Below, piece by piece: positions 16,858 to 27,460 of a stretch of DNA of 64,000 nucleotides. A program made the translations under genes and the position numbers. A model generated the notes under the pieces. The model searched no databases. It saw only the letters and a list, made by a program, of their open reading frames with translations, and had not been told where the DNA came from. Position 1 is the first letter of the stretch, and every line of letters starts with the position of its first letter. The DNA comes from Streptomyces griseoviridis (GTDB lineage: Bacteria; Actinomycetota; Actinomycetes; Streptomycetales; Streptomycetaceae): contig NZ_CP029078.1 of the NCBI RefSeq assembly GCF_005222485.1, positions 6,635,501-6,699,500 on the forward strand, read 5' to 3'.

Positions 16858-18822
16858 TCAGTCCGTCGGGGGGTGGTCGAACGTCGGCGGGAGCTCCGGG
16901 GTCGTCGTGAACTGGCTCGCCGCCACCCGGAACACCGACCTGCCGCCGGAGCCGCGCCACAACTCCCGCATCACGTACACGAGTTTGGCGTTGTGCTCCT
17001 CTTCCTCCTCAACGGCCCGCGCGATGTGCCACTCCCATTCCCGGCTCCAGCGCGGGTCGTCGACGTCGTCCGTGGCGGTGGCGAAGAGGCCGTCGATCGC
17101 CGTCAGCTTGGCGGGGGCCACGAAGTGGCCCCGGGAGAACAGCACACCGAGGATGCCGGTCCAGTAGCAGGCGACCGCGCGCCGGCGCTCCTCGGCGGGC
17201 AGGGCGTCCGCGATGTGCCGCATCGCGTGCAGCGCGGTGATCAGGTGCAGCAGCAGGAAGTCGCCCGGTTCGGTCAGATACAGGACGGTGACGAGGTGGG
17301 CGAGCTGGTTCCAGCTGGTGTCGGGATCCTGGTCGGCGATCCACGCGGGCGTCTCGTACATCAGCGGGTGGCCCTCGCCGAGCATCCGGGCGATCCGGTA
17401 CTGAAGGCCCGAGCGCATCAGCTCGGGGTGGATGTCGGGGCCGCGTCCTGCCACCAACTCCTCGATGCGGGCGCCCAGTCCTGGCTGGTTCTCCTCCCAG
17501 TGGCGGGCGATCCGCAGCAGCGAGTCCTGGGGCCGGCCGGCGTCGGACGCGGGCGCGGTCGCGGCGCGCTCGGGGTGGCAGTCGACGTACGCGAAGGCCA
17601 GGTAGGCGATGCCTTCGATGGCCATCCGCCGGTTGCCCGCGTCCAGCGCCCACCCCAGGTGGATGGTCGCGTGCTGGAGGGCGCCGGCCCAGCCCGCGAG
17701 CAGCCGCGGCACATACCGCCGTACCAGCCCCGCCATGCCCAACTCCCGCTCCTGGCGGTCGAAGAAGGCACAGTACGCAGCGAAGTCCGTCCGCTTGCAC
17801 AGGAGTTCGAGCCAGTTGTCCTCGTCGATCACTCGCTGGGGCTGCCTGGCGGGCTCCACCCGGCAGCCGTACGGGGTGAGGGCGATGTAGTTGTCGTGGT
17901 ACGCCCTGATCCGGTCCGGGGCGACACCGAGGCCCGCGAGGGCGACGACGGCGTGCTTGATGTGGTTGGTGAGATGGCCGTTGAACTCGATGTGGTACGT
18001 GCTGTCGTCCAGGAGGTCCTCGACGCTGCGGCTGTCACCGGGGGCGCCGTCGACCGCGAGCACGGCGAGGATCTGCTCGACGGCCTGCGGGAACGTGTCG
18101 GCGACATGGGTCGGGGCGGCCGACTCCAACTCCGCCCGCCCGTGCACCCCGTAGGTGACCGCGACGGACGCGACTCCGGCCGCCGTCGCCATCTTCAGGT
18201 CGTGGGTGGTGTCACCGACCATCACCGCGTGCTCGGGGCGCGCGTCGAGCCGTCCGAGGATCAACTGCCCCGATTCCGGGTGCGGTTTGGGGCGGCTGAC
18301 GTCGTCGGCGCCGACCAGCGTGGTGATGTGCTCCCGCAGACCCGCGGCGCTGAGCAGGGCGTCGGCGCTGGCGTGGAACTTGCTCGTCGCCACCGTCACC
18401 ACGATGCCCTGCCCGCGCAGCCGGGCCAGGCCCTCGGCGACACCGGGGAAGACCAGCGATCTGGCCCGGGGGAGGACGACGGTGCGGAACGCCTCCTGGT
18501 AGCGGGCCACGCCCTCGGCGACCGACGGATCGTCCCGCTCCACCTCCAGCAGATCCGCGAAGGCCCGTTCGAGCGGCAGTCCGATGGTGGCCCGGACGGC
18601 CGCCGGGTCACGCGGCGCGCGGCCCATCGCCTCGAACGCGGCGGTGAACGCCTCCACGATCGCCCGGGGCGAGTCGACGAGCGTTCCGTCCAGGTCGAAC
18701 ATGGCGACCCGGGTGGGCGCGGTCCTCGACGTCGCGGACGCGGCCGTCGGAGCCGAGGGGTCCGCCGACGTCGTCGTCGAAGTCGCCGTCGGGGCGGTGG
18801 TGTTGGTCGTGGCCGTGGTCAC
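16858..18822 (-). CDS. indB: HAD phosphatase fused to questin-oxidase-like (DUF4243) domain
   Basis: 654 residues. After a Thr/Ala-rich leader, residues 38-260 form a HAD hydrolase: [11 protein letters not shown] (nucleophile D43), a TSK motif in [10 protein letters not shown], and PKPHP...[10 protein letters not shown]. Residues about 285-640 match the questin-oxidase-like/DUF4243 family ([64 protein letters not shown]). The same fusion occurs in indigoidine (IndB) and minimycin clusters, where the HAD part dephosphorylates a C-nucleotide and the DUF4243 part is needed for minimycin. The GTG start overlaps the psuG-like stop by four bases. Order and coupling place it in one operon with the synthetase. 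Confidence 0.88.
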   Translation of the reverse strand: MTTATTNTTAPTATSTTTSADPSAPTAASATSRTAPTRVAMFDLDGTLVDSPRAIVEAFTAAFEAMGRAPRDPAAVRATIGLPLERAFADLLEVERDDPSVAEGVARYQEAFRTVVLPRARSLVFPGVAEGLARLRGQGIVVTVATSKFHASADALLSAAGLREHITTLVGADDVSRPKPHPESGQLILGRLDARPEHAVMVGDTTHDLKMATAAGVASVAVTYGVHGRAELESAAPTHVADTFPQAVEQILAVLAVDGAPGDSRSVEDLLDDSTYHIEFNGHLTNHIKHAVVALAGLGVAPDRIRAYHDNYIALTPYGCRVEPARQPQRVIDEDNWLELLCKRTDFAAYCAFFDRQERELGMAGLVRRYVPRLLAGWAGALQHATIHLGWALDAGNRRMAIEGIAYLAFAYVDCHPERAATAPASDAGRPQDSLLRIARHWEENQPGLGARIEELVAGRGPDIHPELMRSGLQYRIARMLGEGHPLMYETPAWIADQDPDTSWNQLAHLVTVLYLTEPGDFLLLHLITALHAMRHIADALPAEERRRAVACYWTGILGVLFSRGHFVAPAKLTAIDGLFATATDDVDDPRWSREWEWHIARAVEEEEEHNAKLVYVMRELWRGSGGRSVFRVAASQFTTTPELPPTFDHPPTD

Positions 18823-19772
18823 TGGTTCACCTCTCGTCGGAGCTGGGCGTGGGCCGCGGCGAGCGTGCCGCCGATCTGCGCGGTGTGGACGAGCACGGCG
18901 GTGTTGGCCCGCGCCGAGCGCCCCTCGGTGGCGCGGTCCACCGCGCGCATCACGTACTTGGTGACGGCGCCGCCCCGCACCCCGTCCGCCGCCGCGCCGC
19001 GCAGCGCGTCGGCGATGGCCGCCTCGACGTCGTCCTCGTCGATGGCGTCCTCCGGCCGGGTCGGGCTGGTGATCAGGACACCGCCCGGGTTGCCCAGCGC
19101 CCAATGGGTCTCGACGGCGCGGGCGATGAGGGCCGGGTCGTCGAGGCGCTGCGGCGCGCGCAGCCCGCTGGAGCGGCAGTAGAAGGCGGGGAAGTCGTCG
19201 CAGCCGTGGGCGATCACGGGCACGCAGTGGGTCTCGAGGAACTCCATGGTCAGGCCGAGGTCCAGGATCTTCTTCGCGCCGGCGCAGACCACCGCCACCC
19301 GGGAGCGGGTGAACTGGACCAGGTCGGAGGAGATGTCCATGGTGGTCTCGGCGCCCCGGTGCACCCCGCCGATCCCGGCGGAGGAGAAGAACGGGATGCC
19401 GGCCAGTTCCGCGGCGACCAGCGAGGACGCCACCGTGGTGGCGCCGGTGCCGCCCGAGGCGAGGACGGCCGCCAGGTCCCTGCTGCTGACCTTGGGGATG
19501 CCCGGGGTCGAGGCGAAGCGTTCGATGTCGCCGTCGGTCATCCCGACCAGGACGCGGCCGTCGTCGATGCCGATGGTGGCGGGCACGGCGCCGCCCGCCC
19601 GTACCGCGTCCTCCACCTTGCGGGCGGTGGCGGCGTTGTCGGGGTAGGGGAGACCGTGGGTGATGACGTTCGACTCCAGGGCGACCACGGGGTCGCCCGC
19701 GGCGAGCGCGGTGGCCACTTCGTCGGTGAACACCAGCGGAACCGGGGAGTGTTGGCGGGAGGGGATGGTCAT
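18819..19772 (-). CDS. indA: Pseudouridine-5'-phosphate glycosidase (IndA)
   Basis: 317 residues of the PsuG family. It has [65 protein letters not shown], the [25 protein letters not shown] region containing the Schiff-base lysine, and [11 protein letters not shown]. PsuG reversibly cleaves the C-glycosidic bond of pseudouridine 5'-phosphate; in minimycin and indigoidine clusters the homologue instead couples a heterocycle to ribose 5-phosphate. It starts 34 bp after the synthetase stop and overlaps the HAD-DUF4243 gene by four bases. Run with the neighbours, it suggests capacity for a C-nucleoside as well as the blue pigment. Confidence 0.92.
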   Translation of the reverse strand: MTIPSRQHSPVPLVFTDEVATALAAGDPVVALESNVITHGLPYPDNAATARKVEDAVRAGGAVPATIGIDDGRVLVGMTDGDIERFASTPGIPKVSSRDLAAVLASGGTGATTVASSLVAAELAGIPFFSSAGIGGVHRGAETTMDISSDLVQFTRSRVAVVCAGAKKILDLGLTMEFLETHCVPVIAHGCDDFPAFYCRSSGLRAPQRLDDPALIARAVETHWALGNPGGVLITSPTRPEDAIDEDDVEAAIADALRGAAADGVRGGAVTKYVMRAVDRATEGRSARANTAVLVHTAQIGGTLAAAHAQLRREVNQ

Positions 19773-19806
19773 GGCGGGAGTCCTTCTTGTCGGCTGCGGG
19801 AGGCGG

Positions 19807-20031
19807 TCAGTAGTTGGGCGTCTTGCGCAGCAACTCCTGCCGGGCGACGATCTCCGGGATGTAGACCCGCTCGTTCCACACGTCCTGGGCGACGGGCTCC
19901 AGGGCGATGGAGACGACGTCCTCGGCGCACCCGAACGCGTTGCGCACGGCCGTGGTGACCGCGGCGACCAGCTCCAGCTCCTTCTCCTCGGTGATCGACA
20001 CCGGGAAGTGCTTGATGTTGATGTGGGGCAT
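19807..20031 (-). CDS. Possible internally initiated tautomerase (PptA/4-OT-like)
   Basis: The last 74 codons of the synthetase frame start with ATG-CCC and encode [20 protein letters not shown], ending [23 protein letters not shown], a close match to PptA-type tautomerases. In this family the catalytic base is the N-terminal proline freed after Met removal, which a fusion would bury. A perfect Shine-Dalgarno AGGAGG (20042-20037) lies five bases before the ATG. Both point to a separately translated tautomerase whose upstream frame happens to lack, or has lost, a stop codon. Whether the fusion, the free protein or both are made is not known. Confidence 0.6.
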   Translation of the reverse strand: MPHINIKHFPVSITEEKELELVAAVTTAVRNAFGCAEDVVSIALEPVAQDVWNERVYIPEIVARQELLRKTPNY

Positions 20032-23000
20032 TCCGACCTCCTGGACCACGGCTCGCGCCGGCTGGGGGTGAACGGGGGACGTGCCGGTACCGGCGGGCAG
20101 CCGGTCGTTCAGTACGGCGGCGAGATCGGCGACATGCGGCTCGCGCAGCAACTCGTAGTGGCCGGACCGCAGTTGGTGGACGACGGGCGGCCGGGCCGAG
20201 AACCCGCCCTCGTGCTCGATGAACGAGTAGTTGTCGTCCACCGCCTTGACGAGGGTCACGGGGGCGTCGAGACGACGTCCGCGCAACTCGTGGAACTCGT
20301 AGGTGAGGGAGTACGTGCGGCGCACGATGTCGGTGACCGCACGGACCAGATCGGCGCCGAGACCGGGGTAGGACCTGGTGACGAACGCGGTGAAGGAGTC
20401 CTCGTCGGTGACCGTGGCCAGGCACTGGTCGAGGAGCGGGCCGCTGAGCCTGCCGGCGAACACCGAGTGGAGCAGGGCGAGGAAGGCGCGGTCGGAGAAG
20501 TCGGCCCGGCCGGTCGCGCCGACGGCGTCCTCGGGGCGCAGCCGCGGCTGGCCGGGAGCCACCAGGAACAGCTGCTCCACCCGCTCGCCCGCCTCCTCCA
20601 ACTGGCGGGCCGCCTCGAAGGCGACCCGCGCCCCGAAGGAGTAACCGCACAGCAGATAGGGGCCGTTGGGCTGGACCTCGCGGATCGCCTCGACGTCGGC
20701 CGCCGCCATCGCCCGGACGTCGTCGTAGGGCCGCTCACCGGGGTTGATGCCGTGGGCCTGGACACCGTGGACGGGCCGCTCGGTGCCGAGGGCCGCGGCC
20801 AGCGGGCGCAGGTTCATGGGGTAGCCGCCCAGTCCGGGCCAGCAGTACAGCGGGGTGCCCCGGCCCTCGGGCTGGAGCGGCACCAGGCGGGACGCGGGCC
20901 GCGGTGAGGTGGCGTCGAGAGCGCGGGCGAGCCGCTCCACGGTGGGCGCCTCGAACAGGATCTGCAGCGGGACCGCGCCGTCGAAGTCCGCGTTGAGACG
21001 GCTGACCAGGGCCACGGCGAGCAGGGAGTTGCCGCCCAGCTCGAAGAAGTCGTCGGTGACGGAGACCTGGTCCCGCTTGAGCACCGCCTGCCAGACATCG
21101 CGGATCCGCCGCTCCAGCGCGGTGCGAGGAGCCACGAACGCCCGATCGCTGACGGCCAGTTGGTTCTCCTGGGTGGCTTGCAGGGCCTTCAGGTCGATCT
21201 TCCCGTTGGCGGTCTGGGGCAGCCGGTCGAGGACGACGATCCGGTTGGGCAGCATGTAGCGGGGCAGCAGCGCGGCCAGATCCTCCTTGATCAGCTCGGC
21301 GGGCCCCTGCATGTGGACCACGTCCTCCTTCATGTCCTCGCCGCGCCACTGCTCGTCGCTGACCCGGCCGCCGACGCAGAAGTAGGAAGGCCCGGAGGGC
21401 AGTTCGCGGTCGGCGAGGATCCGGCCGAGCCGCTTGGCCGACGGCAGGTCGTTGCCGGACTTCGAGCTGTAGCCCGAGGACATGAAGCCGAGGTGCTGGT
21501 CGTTCAGCTGGAGCCGCTGGAGTCCGCGGCCCAGGTCGAGGTAGTGGCGCCAGGGCGCGGAGCCGGTGGCGACCAGGCTGATGCCGAAGTCGGAGCGCTC
21601 GTAGACCCGTTGGTTGATGGCGATGACGTGCTTCTTCAGGATCACGTCGTCACTGACCCGCACCAGGTCGGCGCCCGTGCCGTCGCCGCCGGTGTACCGG
21701 TACTGTCCGGGCGGCAGCCCCTCGACCCGGGCGGAGTGGGTCTGCACGTAGAGGTCCAGGGAGCCGGACTCCGGGTCGGCGGCGGTGTGCGTGCCGTGGC
21801 CTGCCGGGAGGAGGTCGAAGCTGCCCAGGTAGTGGTCCTCGGGGGCGCAGTCGAGACGTCGTGCGGTCCCGGGCCGGTAGGGGGCGGCGGCGACGCGCAG
21901 ACCGTGGGCCGGCAGCACCTCGTCGAAGAGGCCGAGCATGTGCCCCGCCTCGATCTCCAGGACCTCGCGGATGTTGTTGCGGTAGACCGGCTCGATGGCA
22001 CTGTGCTTGCCGAGGAAGTGGATCCGTATCCCGGAGGAGCCGGAGTCGGAGCCAAAGCCGGAGTCGGAGGCGGCTTCGGTGGCGGAGGCGGCTTCGGTGG
22101 CGGAGGCGGGTCTGACGAGCACCAGCCGGTGGTGGAGCGGGTGGTGGTAGTAGACGCCCGCGGGGATCTCGTGCCCGGCGCCGATCTCCAGGTACAGCTG
22201 CGTGGCGTACAGGGAGCCGGGTGAGGCGTACGCGTACTTGGGCAGCAGCCGCTGGTCGCTGACGTGGCGGCCGAAGTCCCGCAGGATCGTGCCGAGTTCG
22301 TCGAGCCCGATGACTGCGGAGGTCCGGGGCGAGGGCCGCGGTCCCGGTGCCTGGCGGGCGCCGAGCAGCTTCAGGATGTCGTCCCGGGTCACCGCGCCGC
22401 CCTCGTAGAAGCGGTACGTCTTGCGGGAGAAGGCGCGGGCCCGCTGCTCGGGGGTGGCCTCGGCGCCGGGCAGCTCCACCACGGGACGGCCGGCCAGATC
22501 GTCGTCGTCGCGGCAGCCGGGGTGCGCCAGTTGGGCCCTGACCTGGAGGCGGCTGCTCTTGGACTGGTGGTGGGAGCCGTGGTTGCCCTGGTCCATCAGG
22601 GCGGCTTCCTTGGGGTTGAGTTCGACGAAGGCGACGAGGTTCTGGAAGCCGGTGGCCTCGTCGTCGCGGAGCAGGACGGCGGCGCCGCGGACCCAGTCGT
22701 GCGTCTCGACGGTCTGGCGTATCTCGTCCAGTTCCACCCGGTAGCCGCGCAACTTGACCTGGTTGTCGGCGCGTCCGACGAACTGGACCGTGCCGTCCGC
22801 GTTGACGTGGGCGAGGTCGCCCGTCCGGTAGAGGCGGGCGCCCGGCACCTCGGAGAAGGGGTCGGTCACGAACCGTTCGCCGGTCAGGTCAGGGCGGCCG
22901 AGGTAGCCGCGGGCCACCTGCGTCCCGCCGATGTACAGCTCGCCCACCTCCCCGACGGGGACCGGTGCGCCGTCCGGGCTCAGGACGTGCAGGGAGGTGT

Positions 23001-24111
23001 CGCGCACCGGGGTGCCGATCGGCATCACGAGCGGGCCGTCGACGAGGGCGGTCCGGTCCACCGTGAACGACGACGCGTTGATGGTGCACTCGGTGGGCCC
23101 GTAGAGGTTGACCAGACCGGCGTCGGGCATGGTGTCGAGGCACTGCGCCGCGAGGCTCCGGGAGAGCGCCTCGCCGCCGCTGAAGATGCGGCGCAGGGAC
23201 CGGCAGCCGGGGAACTTCTCGGTGTCGAGGAGTGCCTGGAGCAGGGTGGGCACGCACTGGAGGGTGGTCACGCCGTGCCGCTGGACGGTGGCGATGATCG
23301 CCTCGGGGTCGCGGTAGATCCCGGGGGCTCCCATCACCACGGTGCTCCCGCAGGCGACGGCGAGTAACTCCCACTGCGCGGCGTCGAAACTCATGGGGGT
23401 TTTCTGGAGCACTGTCTCGTGCTCGTCGATACCGCATTCGTCGTGCAGCCAGCGCATCTGGCTGACGATGCTCCGGTGCTCGACCATCACGCCCTTCGGC
23501 TTTCCGGTGCTGCCCGAGGTGTAGATGACGTAGGCGAGATCGTCCGGGCGCACCTCGGGCCCGGAGAGAAGCGGTATCCGGGCCTCCGGAATGTTCTGCG
23601 CCCGGCCCGCCGGGACGACCGGTTCCCAGGACTCCGTGATGGCAGGTTCCGGGACCCGCGAAATGCCGCCGGTCTCGTCCGGTTTCCCCACCCCGTCGAG
23701 GGTGAGGACACGTATTCCGGACGGCGCGAGATCCTGGAGCGCCGACCGCAGGAATTCCTGGGTGATAACGATGTCGACGCCGGCGTCGGCGAGCATGTAC
23801 GCGATCCTCTCCTCCGGGTATTCCGGGGAGAGGGGCACGTAGCATCCGCCGGCCCAGAGGGTTCCCCAGACGCCCGTCAGGAGGTCGAGCGACGGCTCCA
23901 TGAACACGCCGACCCGGCTGTCCCGGCGCACTCCCGCCTGCCGCAGGAGCGCCCCCACGAGCGCGCTGCGCTCGGTCAACTGGGCGAAGGTCAGGGTCTG
24001 TTGCTCATGGACGGCGGCGATCCGGTGGGGGGCGGCCTGCGCCTGTTCGCGCAGCAGATCGGGCAGACCGACTGCGGCGCGACGAGAGCAGGGGGCGGTT
24101 TCAACGCTCAT
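19807..24111 (-). CDS. indC: Indigoidine-type NRPS (A-Ox-T-TE) with fused C-terminal tautomerase
   Basis: 1434 residues. The adenylation domain ([15 protein letters not shown] at 193-207, [25 protein letters not shown]) is interrupted between motifs A8 and A10 by an FMN-dependent oxidase domain (about 600-930), then [14 protein letters not shown] carrier domain ([10 protein letters not shown], Ser about 1028) and a thioesterase with GYSFGAR follow. This is the layout of indigoidine synthetases (BpsA/IndC), which cyclise and oxidise L-Gln. Unlike the roughly 1280-residue BpsA, a further 74 residues at the C-terminus form a 4-oxalocrotonate-tautomerase/PptA-like unit. An insertion in the Ox domain holds an 18-bp direct repeat (about 22072-22107). 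The ATG at 24111 begins the conserved N-terminus; upstream in-frame sequence is unrelated. Confidence 0.93.
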   Translation of the reverse strand: MSVETAPCSRRAAVGLPDLLREQAQAAPHRIAAVHEQQTLTFAQLTERSALVGALLRQAGVRRDSRVGVFMEPSLDLLTGVWGTLWAGGCYVPLSPEYPEERIAYMLADAGVDIVITQEFLRSALQDLAPSGIRVLTLDGVGKPDETGGISRVPEPAITESWEPVVPAGRAQNIPEARIPLLSGPEVRPDDLAYVIYTSGSTGKPKGVMVEHRSIVSQMRWLHDECGIDEHETVLQKTPMSFDAAQWELLAVACGSTVVMGAPGIYRDPEAIIATVQRHGVTTLQCVPTLLQALLDTEKFPGCRSLRRIFSGGEALSRSLAAQCLDTMPDAGLVNLYGPTECTINASSFTVDRTALVDGPLVMPIGTPVRDTSLHVLSPDGAPVPVGEVGELYIGGTQVARGYLGRPDLTGERFVTDPFSEVPGARLYRTGDLAHVNADGTVQFVGRADNQVKLRGYRVELDEIRQTVETHDWVRGAAVLLRDDEATGFQNLVAFVELNPKEAALMDQGNHGSHHQSKSSRLQVRAQLAHPGCRDDDDLAGRPVVELPGAEATPEQRARAFSRKTYRFYEGGAVTRDDILKLLGARQAPGPRPSPRTSAVIGLDELGTILRDFGRHVSDQRLLPKYAYASPGSLYATQLYLEIGAGHEIPAGVYYHHPLHHRLVLVRPASATEAASATEAASDSGFGSDSGSSGIRIHFLGKHSAIEPVYRNNIREVLEIEAGHMLGLFDEVLPAHGLRVAAAPYRPGTARRLDCAPEDHYLGSFDLLPAGHGTHTAADPESGSLDLYVQTHSARVEGLPPGQYRYTGGDGTGADLVRVSDDVILKKHVIAINQRVYERSDFGISLVATGSAPWRHYLDLGRGLQRLQLNDQHLGFMSSGYSSKSGNDLPSAKRLGRILADRELPSGPSYFCVGGRVSDEQWRGEDMKEDVVHMQGPAELIKEDLAALLPRYMLPNRIVVLDRLPQTANGKIDLKALQATQENQLAVSDRAFVAPRTALERRIRDVWQAVLKRDQVSVTDDFFELGGNSLLAVALVSRLNADFDGAVPLQILFEAPTVERLARALDATSPRPASRLVPLQPEGRGTPLYCWPGLGGYPMNLRPLAAALGTERPVHGVQAHGINPGERPYDDVRAMAAADVEAIREVQPNGPYLLCGYSFGARVAFEAARQLEEAGERVEQLFLVAPGQPRLRPEDAVGATGRADFSDRAFLALLHSVFAGRLSGPLLDQCLATVTDEDSFTAFVTRSYPGLGADLVRAVTDIVRRTYSLTYEFHELRGRRLDAPVTLVKAVDDNYSFIEHEGGFSARPPVVHQLRSGHYELLREPHVADLAAVLNDRLPAGTGTSPVHPQPARAVVQEVGMPHINIKHFPVSITEEKELELVAAVTTAVRNAFGCAEDVVSIALEPVAQDVWNERVYIPEIVARQELLRKTPNY

Positions 24112-24612
24112 GAGAGGGGCTTCCTTTTTCCGCGTCTTGGGAGGGCGGCGTCCGTTTCGAAAAGGACACCGCGCCGAACTCAACGTTCTTTCCTGGTGCG
24201 GTACTCGGAATTGCTCGTCGGCCAGTGCGGGTGGCGACCTGTGCGGTGTACGAGCGGAATTCAACGGACTGGCCAGGAATTCTTTCGAAATCCTGATCAG
24301 GTGCCGCACAGTTCGGCGGAGAATTTAGCACGAAGGGCCGATGTGCGCTAGATCCGTGCGATACCGCATGCTATCTCCCTAAGCCATTCCCTGCCGGATG
24401 CCATGAGAAAGGAATGGTGAATTGTGGGAGATGGTTCGTTTCTGTGAAGCACTTTTCTGCCGAGCTGGTCCGGGGCAGCGGAACTGACCCCGGGTCAGCG
24501 GGTCCGGTCCGGGTGGGCCGGGGGTGGGGAGGGGCGTGCGGGGGGAGGGGAGGCCGGCGCGGGTGGGGAGGGGGGGGAGCCGCCGGCCTCCGGGGAGGTC
24601 GAGAAGGCGCGC
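24112..24612. other. Leader region of the indigoidine-type operon
   Basis: About 500 bp without a gene. It is AT-richer than surrounding DNA between 24160 and 24440, as expected of a regulated promoter region. An imperfect inverted repeat GGAATTC-TTTC-GAAATCC lies near 24273-24290, roughly 170 bp upstream of the synthetase start; it could be an operator. From 24480 the sequence becomes very G-rich and leads into the tandem repeat. Confidence 0.4.
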
Positions 24613-24704
24613 GGGTCGGCCGAATCGGAGGTCGCGGGTCGGCCGAATCGGAGGCCGTGGGTCAGCCGAATCGGAGGCCGTGGGTCAGCCGTTCCGCAGG
24701 GTGG
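24613..24704. repeat. 23-bp tandem repeat (three full copies and a partial)
   Basis: Copies at 24613-24635, 24636-24658 and 24659-24681 share the core CCGAATCGGAGG with one to four differences; a degenerate fourth copy follows. The array ends just before the stop codon of the MFS gene at 24709. Each copy contains the short palindromic CCGAATCGG. Role unknown. Confidence 0.8.
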
Positions 24705-24708
24705 TGGT

Positions 24709-25956
24709 TCAGCCGATCTGCCGGTCGCGCCCGGCGGGGACGGCGACCGCGATCTGGACCAGGATCAGCAGCAGGACGAAGGTGAGGGGGAGGCGCCAGC
24801 CGTCCGCGTGGTCGTAGAGGACCCCGACGACGAGCGGCCCGGGAATGGACAGGGCGTAGCCGATGCTCTGCACGAATCCGGAGAGCCGGGCGACGGTGGT
24901 GCTGTCGCGGCCCCGCATGCCGATCATCGTCAGGGCGAGCGGGAAGGAGCAGTTGGCGATGCCCAGCAGGACCGCCCAGAGCCAGGGCGCCGCCGCGGGG
25001 TCGAACCACAGCCCGCCGAACCCGGCGAAGCCGCACGCCCCGATCGCCACGGCGAGCCCGCTCTGGTGGCGCAGTCTGCCGGCCACGGCCGACAGTGCGA
25101 GCGACAACGGCACGCCGAGCAGGGACGAGACGGAGAACAGCAGCCCGGCCGTACCGGCGGACAGTCCCGCGTCCCGGAAGATCTGCGGCAGCCAGCCGAT
25201 GATGATGTAGGCCGCGCTCGCCTGGAGCCCGAAGTACAGGGTGAGCGCCCAGGCCGTGGGGTCGCGGGAGAGCCGGCCGCCGGTCGCGGGCGGTGGACCG
25301 GCCGCGCCGCCCGTCGAACCCGCCGGACGGTCGGTCCGGCGTCTGGCCAGGATCAGCCAGGGCGGCACCGCCATCACGGCCAGCACCGACCAGGCGCCGA
25401 GGCCGTACCGCCAGTCGCCGCCGAAGGCCTGCGCCAACGGCACCGTGAGGGCCGCCGCCGACGAGGCTCCGACGTTGAGCGCCATGGAGTACAGGCCGGT
25501 CATCGCGCCGACCCGGTCGGGGAAGCGCTGTTTGACGACCATCGGCAGCAGGACGTTGGCGACGGCGATGCCGGCCAGCGACAGCGCCGTCAGGACGACG
25601 AAGAGGATCGGGTCGAAGGCGAACGACCGCAGGACGAGACCCACCGCGAGGACCGCGCCGGCGACGGCGATGACGCCGCTCGCCCCGAAGCGCCGGGCCA
25701 GCAGGGGGGCCGTCGAGCCGACGACCGCGAAACACACGGCGGGGATGGAGGTCACGAGACCGGTGACCGAGCCGCTCATGTCCAGGCTGTCCCGGACCTC
25801 TTCCAGGACCGGCCCGAGGCTGGTGACCCCGGGCCGCAGGTTGAGAGCGGCCAGGACCAGCGCCACCACGGCCGTGCGCCGCACTCCGCGCAGCGGGGCG
25901 CGGGGTGGGTCCGTGGGGGAACGAGGAGCGCTTTCGTTGACCTCATCCGTCGTCAT
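24709..25956 (-). CDS. MFS transporter, CynX/NimT family
   Basis: 415 residues with twelve predicted membrane segments. The N-terminal signature LVLAALNLRPGVTSLGPVL and the following GLVTSIPAVCFAVVGSTAPLLARRFG are typical of CynX/NimT-type major facilitator proteins (cyanate or 2-nitroimidazole transporter group). The ATG at 25968 would lie inside the -10 element of its own promoter; ATG 25956 (MTTDEVNESAP) coincides with the expected transcription start, so a leaderless message is likely. It is divergent from a GntR regulator that shares the operator. It lies just upstream of the indigoidine-type operon and might export its product, but the regulator pairing suggests an independent unit. Confidence 0.85.
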   Translation of the reverse strand: MTTDEVNESAPRSPTDPPRAPLRGVRRTAVVALVLAALNLRPGVTSLGPVLEEVRDSLDMSGSVTGLVTSIPAVCFAVVGSTAPLLARRFGASGVIAVAGAVLAVGLVLRSFAFDPILFVVLTALSLAGIAVANVLLPMVVKQRFPDRVGAMTGLYSMALNVGASSAAALTVPLAQAFGGDWRYGLGAWSVLAVMAVPPWLILARRRTDRPAGSTGGAAGPPPATGGRLSRDPTAWALTLYFGLQASAAYIIIGWLPQIFRDAGLSAGTAGLLFSVSSLLGVPLSLALSAVAGRLRHQSGLAVAIGACGFAGFGGLWFDPAAAPWLWAVLLGIANCSFPLALTMIGMRGRDSTTVARLSGFVQSIGYALSIPGPLVVGVLYDHADGWRLPLTFVLLLILVQIAVAVPAGRDRQIG

Positions 25957-25960
25957 AGGA

Positions 25961-26032
25961 CCCATCATAGAGTCATCCCATGACTCGATGTCCAGTGATT
26001 CTCATCAAGTCATGGGATGACTCTATGATGGG
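25961..26032. promoter_or_regulatory. Symmetric divergent promoter/operator (25-bp inverted repeat)
   Basis: A 25-bp perfect inverted repeat (25961-25985 and 26008-26032) is separated by 22 bp. Each arm contains a TATGAT -10 hexamer facing its own gene (minus strand at 25969-25964, plus strand at 26024-26029). Each also has a 15-bp palindrome: AGTCATCCCATGACT (25971-25985) and AGTCATGGGATGACT (26008-26022). The palindromes are likely twin operators for the GntR protein encoded at 26055. Confidence 0.75.
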
Positions 26033-26054
26033 GTCTGCCGCTAGTCTGGTCGAC

Positions 26055-26708
26055 ATGAACATGGATCCCGTCCGCCGCCAGGCACTGGGCGACCAAGTGA
26101 TCGCGCGGCTGCGCGAGCAGATCACGTCAGGCGCCTGGCCTGTCGGCAGCCGCATCCCCACCGAGACCGAACTCGTCGAACAGCTCGGCGTCGCCCGCAA
26201 CACCGTGCGCGAGGCCATCCGCGCCCTGGCGCACACCGGGCTGCTGGACATCCGCCACGGCTCAGGCTCCTACGTCCAGGCCACCAGTGAACTCGCCGGC
26301 ATGATGCGCAACCGTTTCGACAAGGCCAAGACGGAGGACATCGCCGACGTCCGCAGCGCACTCGAGGTGCGCGCCGCCCGTCTCGCCTGCCAACGCCGCA
26401 CCGACGACGACCTGGAACGGCTCGACCACGCGCTCCAGCAACGCCAGGACGCGTGGGCGGCGGGCGACCGGGTCGCCTTCGTCAACGCCGATGTGGCCTT
26501 CCACCTCGCCGTCGTCACCGCGTCCCGCAACACGGTCCTCGCGGGCCTCCACGCCGACCTCGGCGAGGTCATCCGCGACTCCCTCCTGGACCACTTCGGC
26601 GACGCGCTGCGCTCCGAACAGTTCCAGGACCACGCGACGCTGGTGGACGCGATCAGGGCCCGCGACCCCGACTGGGCGGCCCGGGAGGCGGGGTCGTACA
26701 TGGACTGA
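26055..26708 (+). CDS. GntR-family transcriptional regulator (FadR/FCD subfamily)
   Basis: 217 residues. An N-terminal GntR winged helix (QVIARLREQITSGAWPVGSRIPTETELVEQLGVARNTVREAIRALAHTGLLDIRHGSGSYV) is followed by an all-helical FCD ligand domain with DVRSALEVRAARLA, the metal-ligand Asp/His pattern NADVAFHLAVVTASRN and FQDHATLVDAI. It is divergent from the CynX/NimT transporter and probably represses both genes through the twin palindromes at 25971-26022. Start ATG 26055 lies about 20 bases after the predicted transcription start; no strong Shine-Dalgarno is present. An upstream in-frame ATG inside the operator was rejected. Confidence 0.88.
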   Translation: MNMDPVRRQALGDQVIARLREQITSGAWPVGSRIPTETELVEQLGVARNTVREAIRALAHTGLLDIRHGSGSYVQATSELAGMMRNRFDKAKTEDIADVRSALEVRAARLACQRRTDDDLERLDHALQQRQDAWAAGDRVAFVNADVAFHLAVVTASRNTVLAGLHADLGEVIRDSLLDHFGDALRSEQFQDHATLVDAIRARDPDWAAREAGSYMD

Positions 26709-26860
26709 GACGTCACGGTGCGCGGCCGTCCCCCGACCCGGGCGAGGGTCCGGTGCGCGGCCGTCGAGGAGCGCCGCGCCCCGGCCGGCGCCCGCCAGGG
26801 CCGTCGGGGCGCCGCCGGGGCCGGGGAGAGGGACGGACCGCGACCTGCCCGCCCGATTCC

Positions 26861-27313
26861 CTAGGCCGGACCCAGTTCCGCCCAGACCGTCTTGCCCGGT
26901 GCGTCCACGCGGAGCGCGACGCCCCAGCGGGTCGCCAGGGCGGCCACGATCAGCAGACCACGCCCGGACTCGGCGTCGCCGGGCGGTTCCTGACCTGACG
27001 GCGACGGAAGCCGTTCCGTCCGGGTGTCGGTGACCTCGATCCGCAGGGTCTCGGCGTCCTCGACGAGCCGGACGTGGAAGTCCCGCCCACGGACATGCCC
27101 ATGGCGTACGGCGTTGGCGGCCAGCTCGGCCGCGATGAGCGTGACGGTGTGGTTGACCTCGCCCCGGTACGGGTGGCCCCACGCGTGGAGCCGATGACCG
27201 ACCATCCGCCGGGCCAGGCGCGCGCCACGGGTCGAGGAGACGAAGGCCATCGCGAACTCGCGCGGAGGCCGGGGGACGGCGTCCACCCCCTGGGTGGAGA
27301 TTCGGCTGTTCAT
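26861..27313 (-). CDS. ATP-binding regulatory protein (RsbW-like histidine-kinase-type ATPase)
   Basis: 150 residues of the HATPase_c_2 group. The N-box reads TLIAAELAANAVRHG, and the G1/G2 boxes are VTDTR and SGRGLLIVAALATRWGV. Such proteins are anti-sigma-factor-like kinases that are very numerous in Streptomyces and often adjoin a DUF5753 HTH gene and a DUF397 gene, as here. ATG 27313 was preferred to an in-frame TTG three codons upstream. It is divergent from the HTH gene with a 147-bp shared promoter region. Confidence 0.85.
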   Translation of the reverse strand: MNSRISTQGVDAVPRPPREFAMAFVSSTRGARLARRMVGHRLHAWGHPYRGEVNHTVTLIAAELAANAVRHGHVRGRDFHVRLVEDAETLRIEVTDTRTERLPSPSGQEPPGDAESGRGLLIVAALATRWGVALRVDAPGKTVWAELGPA

Positions 27314-27460
27314 GTGGCTCAAGCTGCCCGCGCCGCCCTAGCGTGACCAGACACGACGCGCACACGGAGCGTAGCTGTCGGCGGGATGCGCGCGGGTGTA
27401 GGCGGGACGGAGCGTGACGGGTGACGCGTGGGCGCGTTGGCCGGGGGAGGTGGTACGGCG

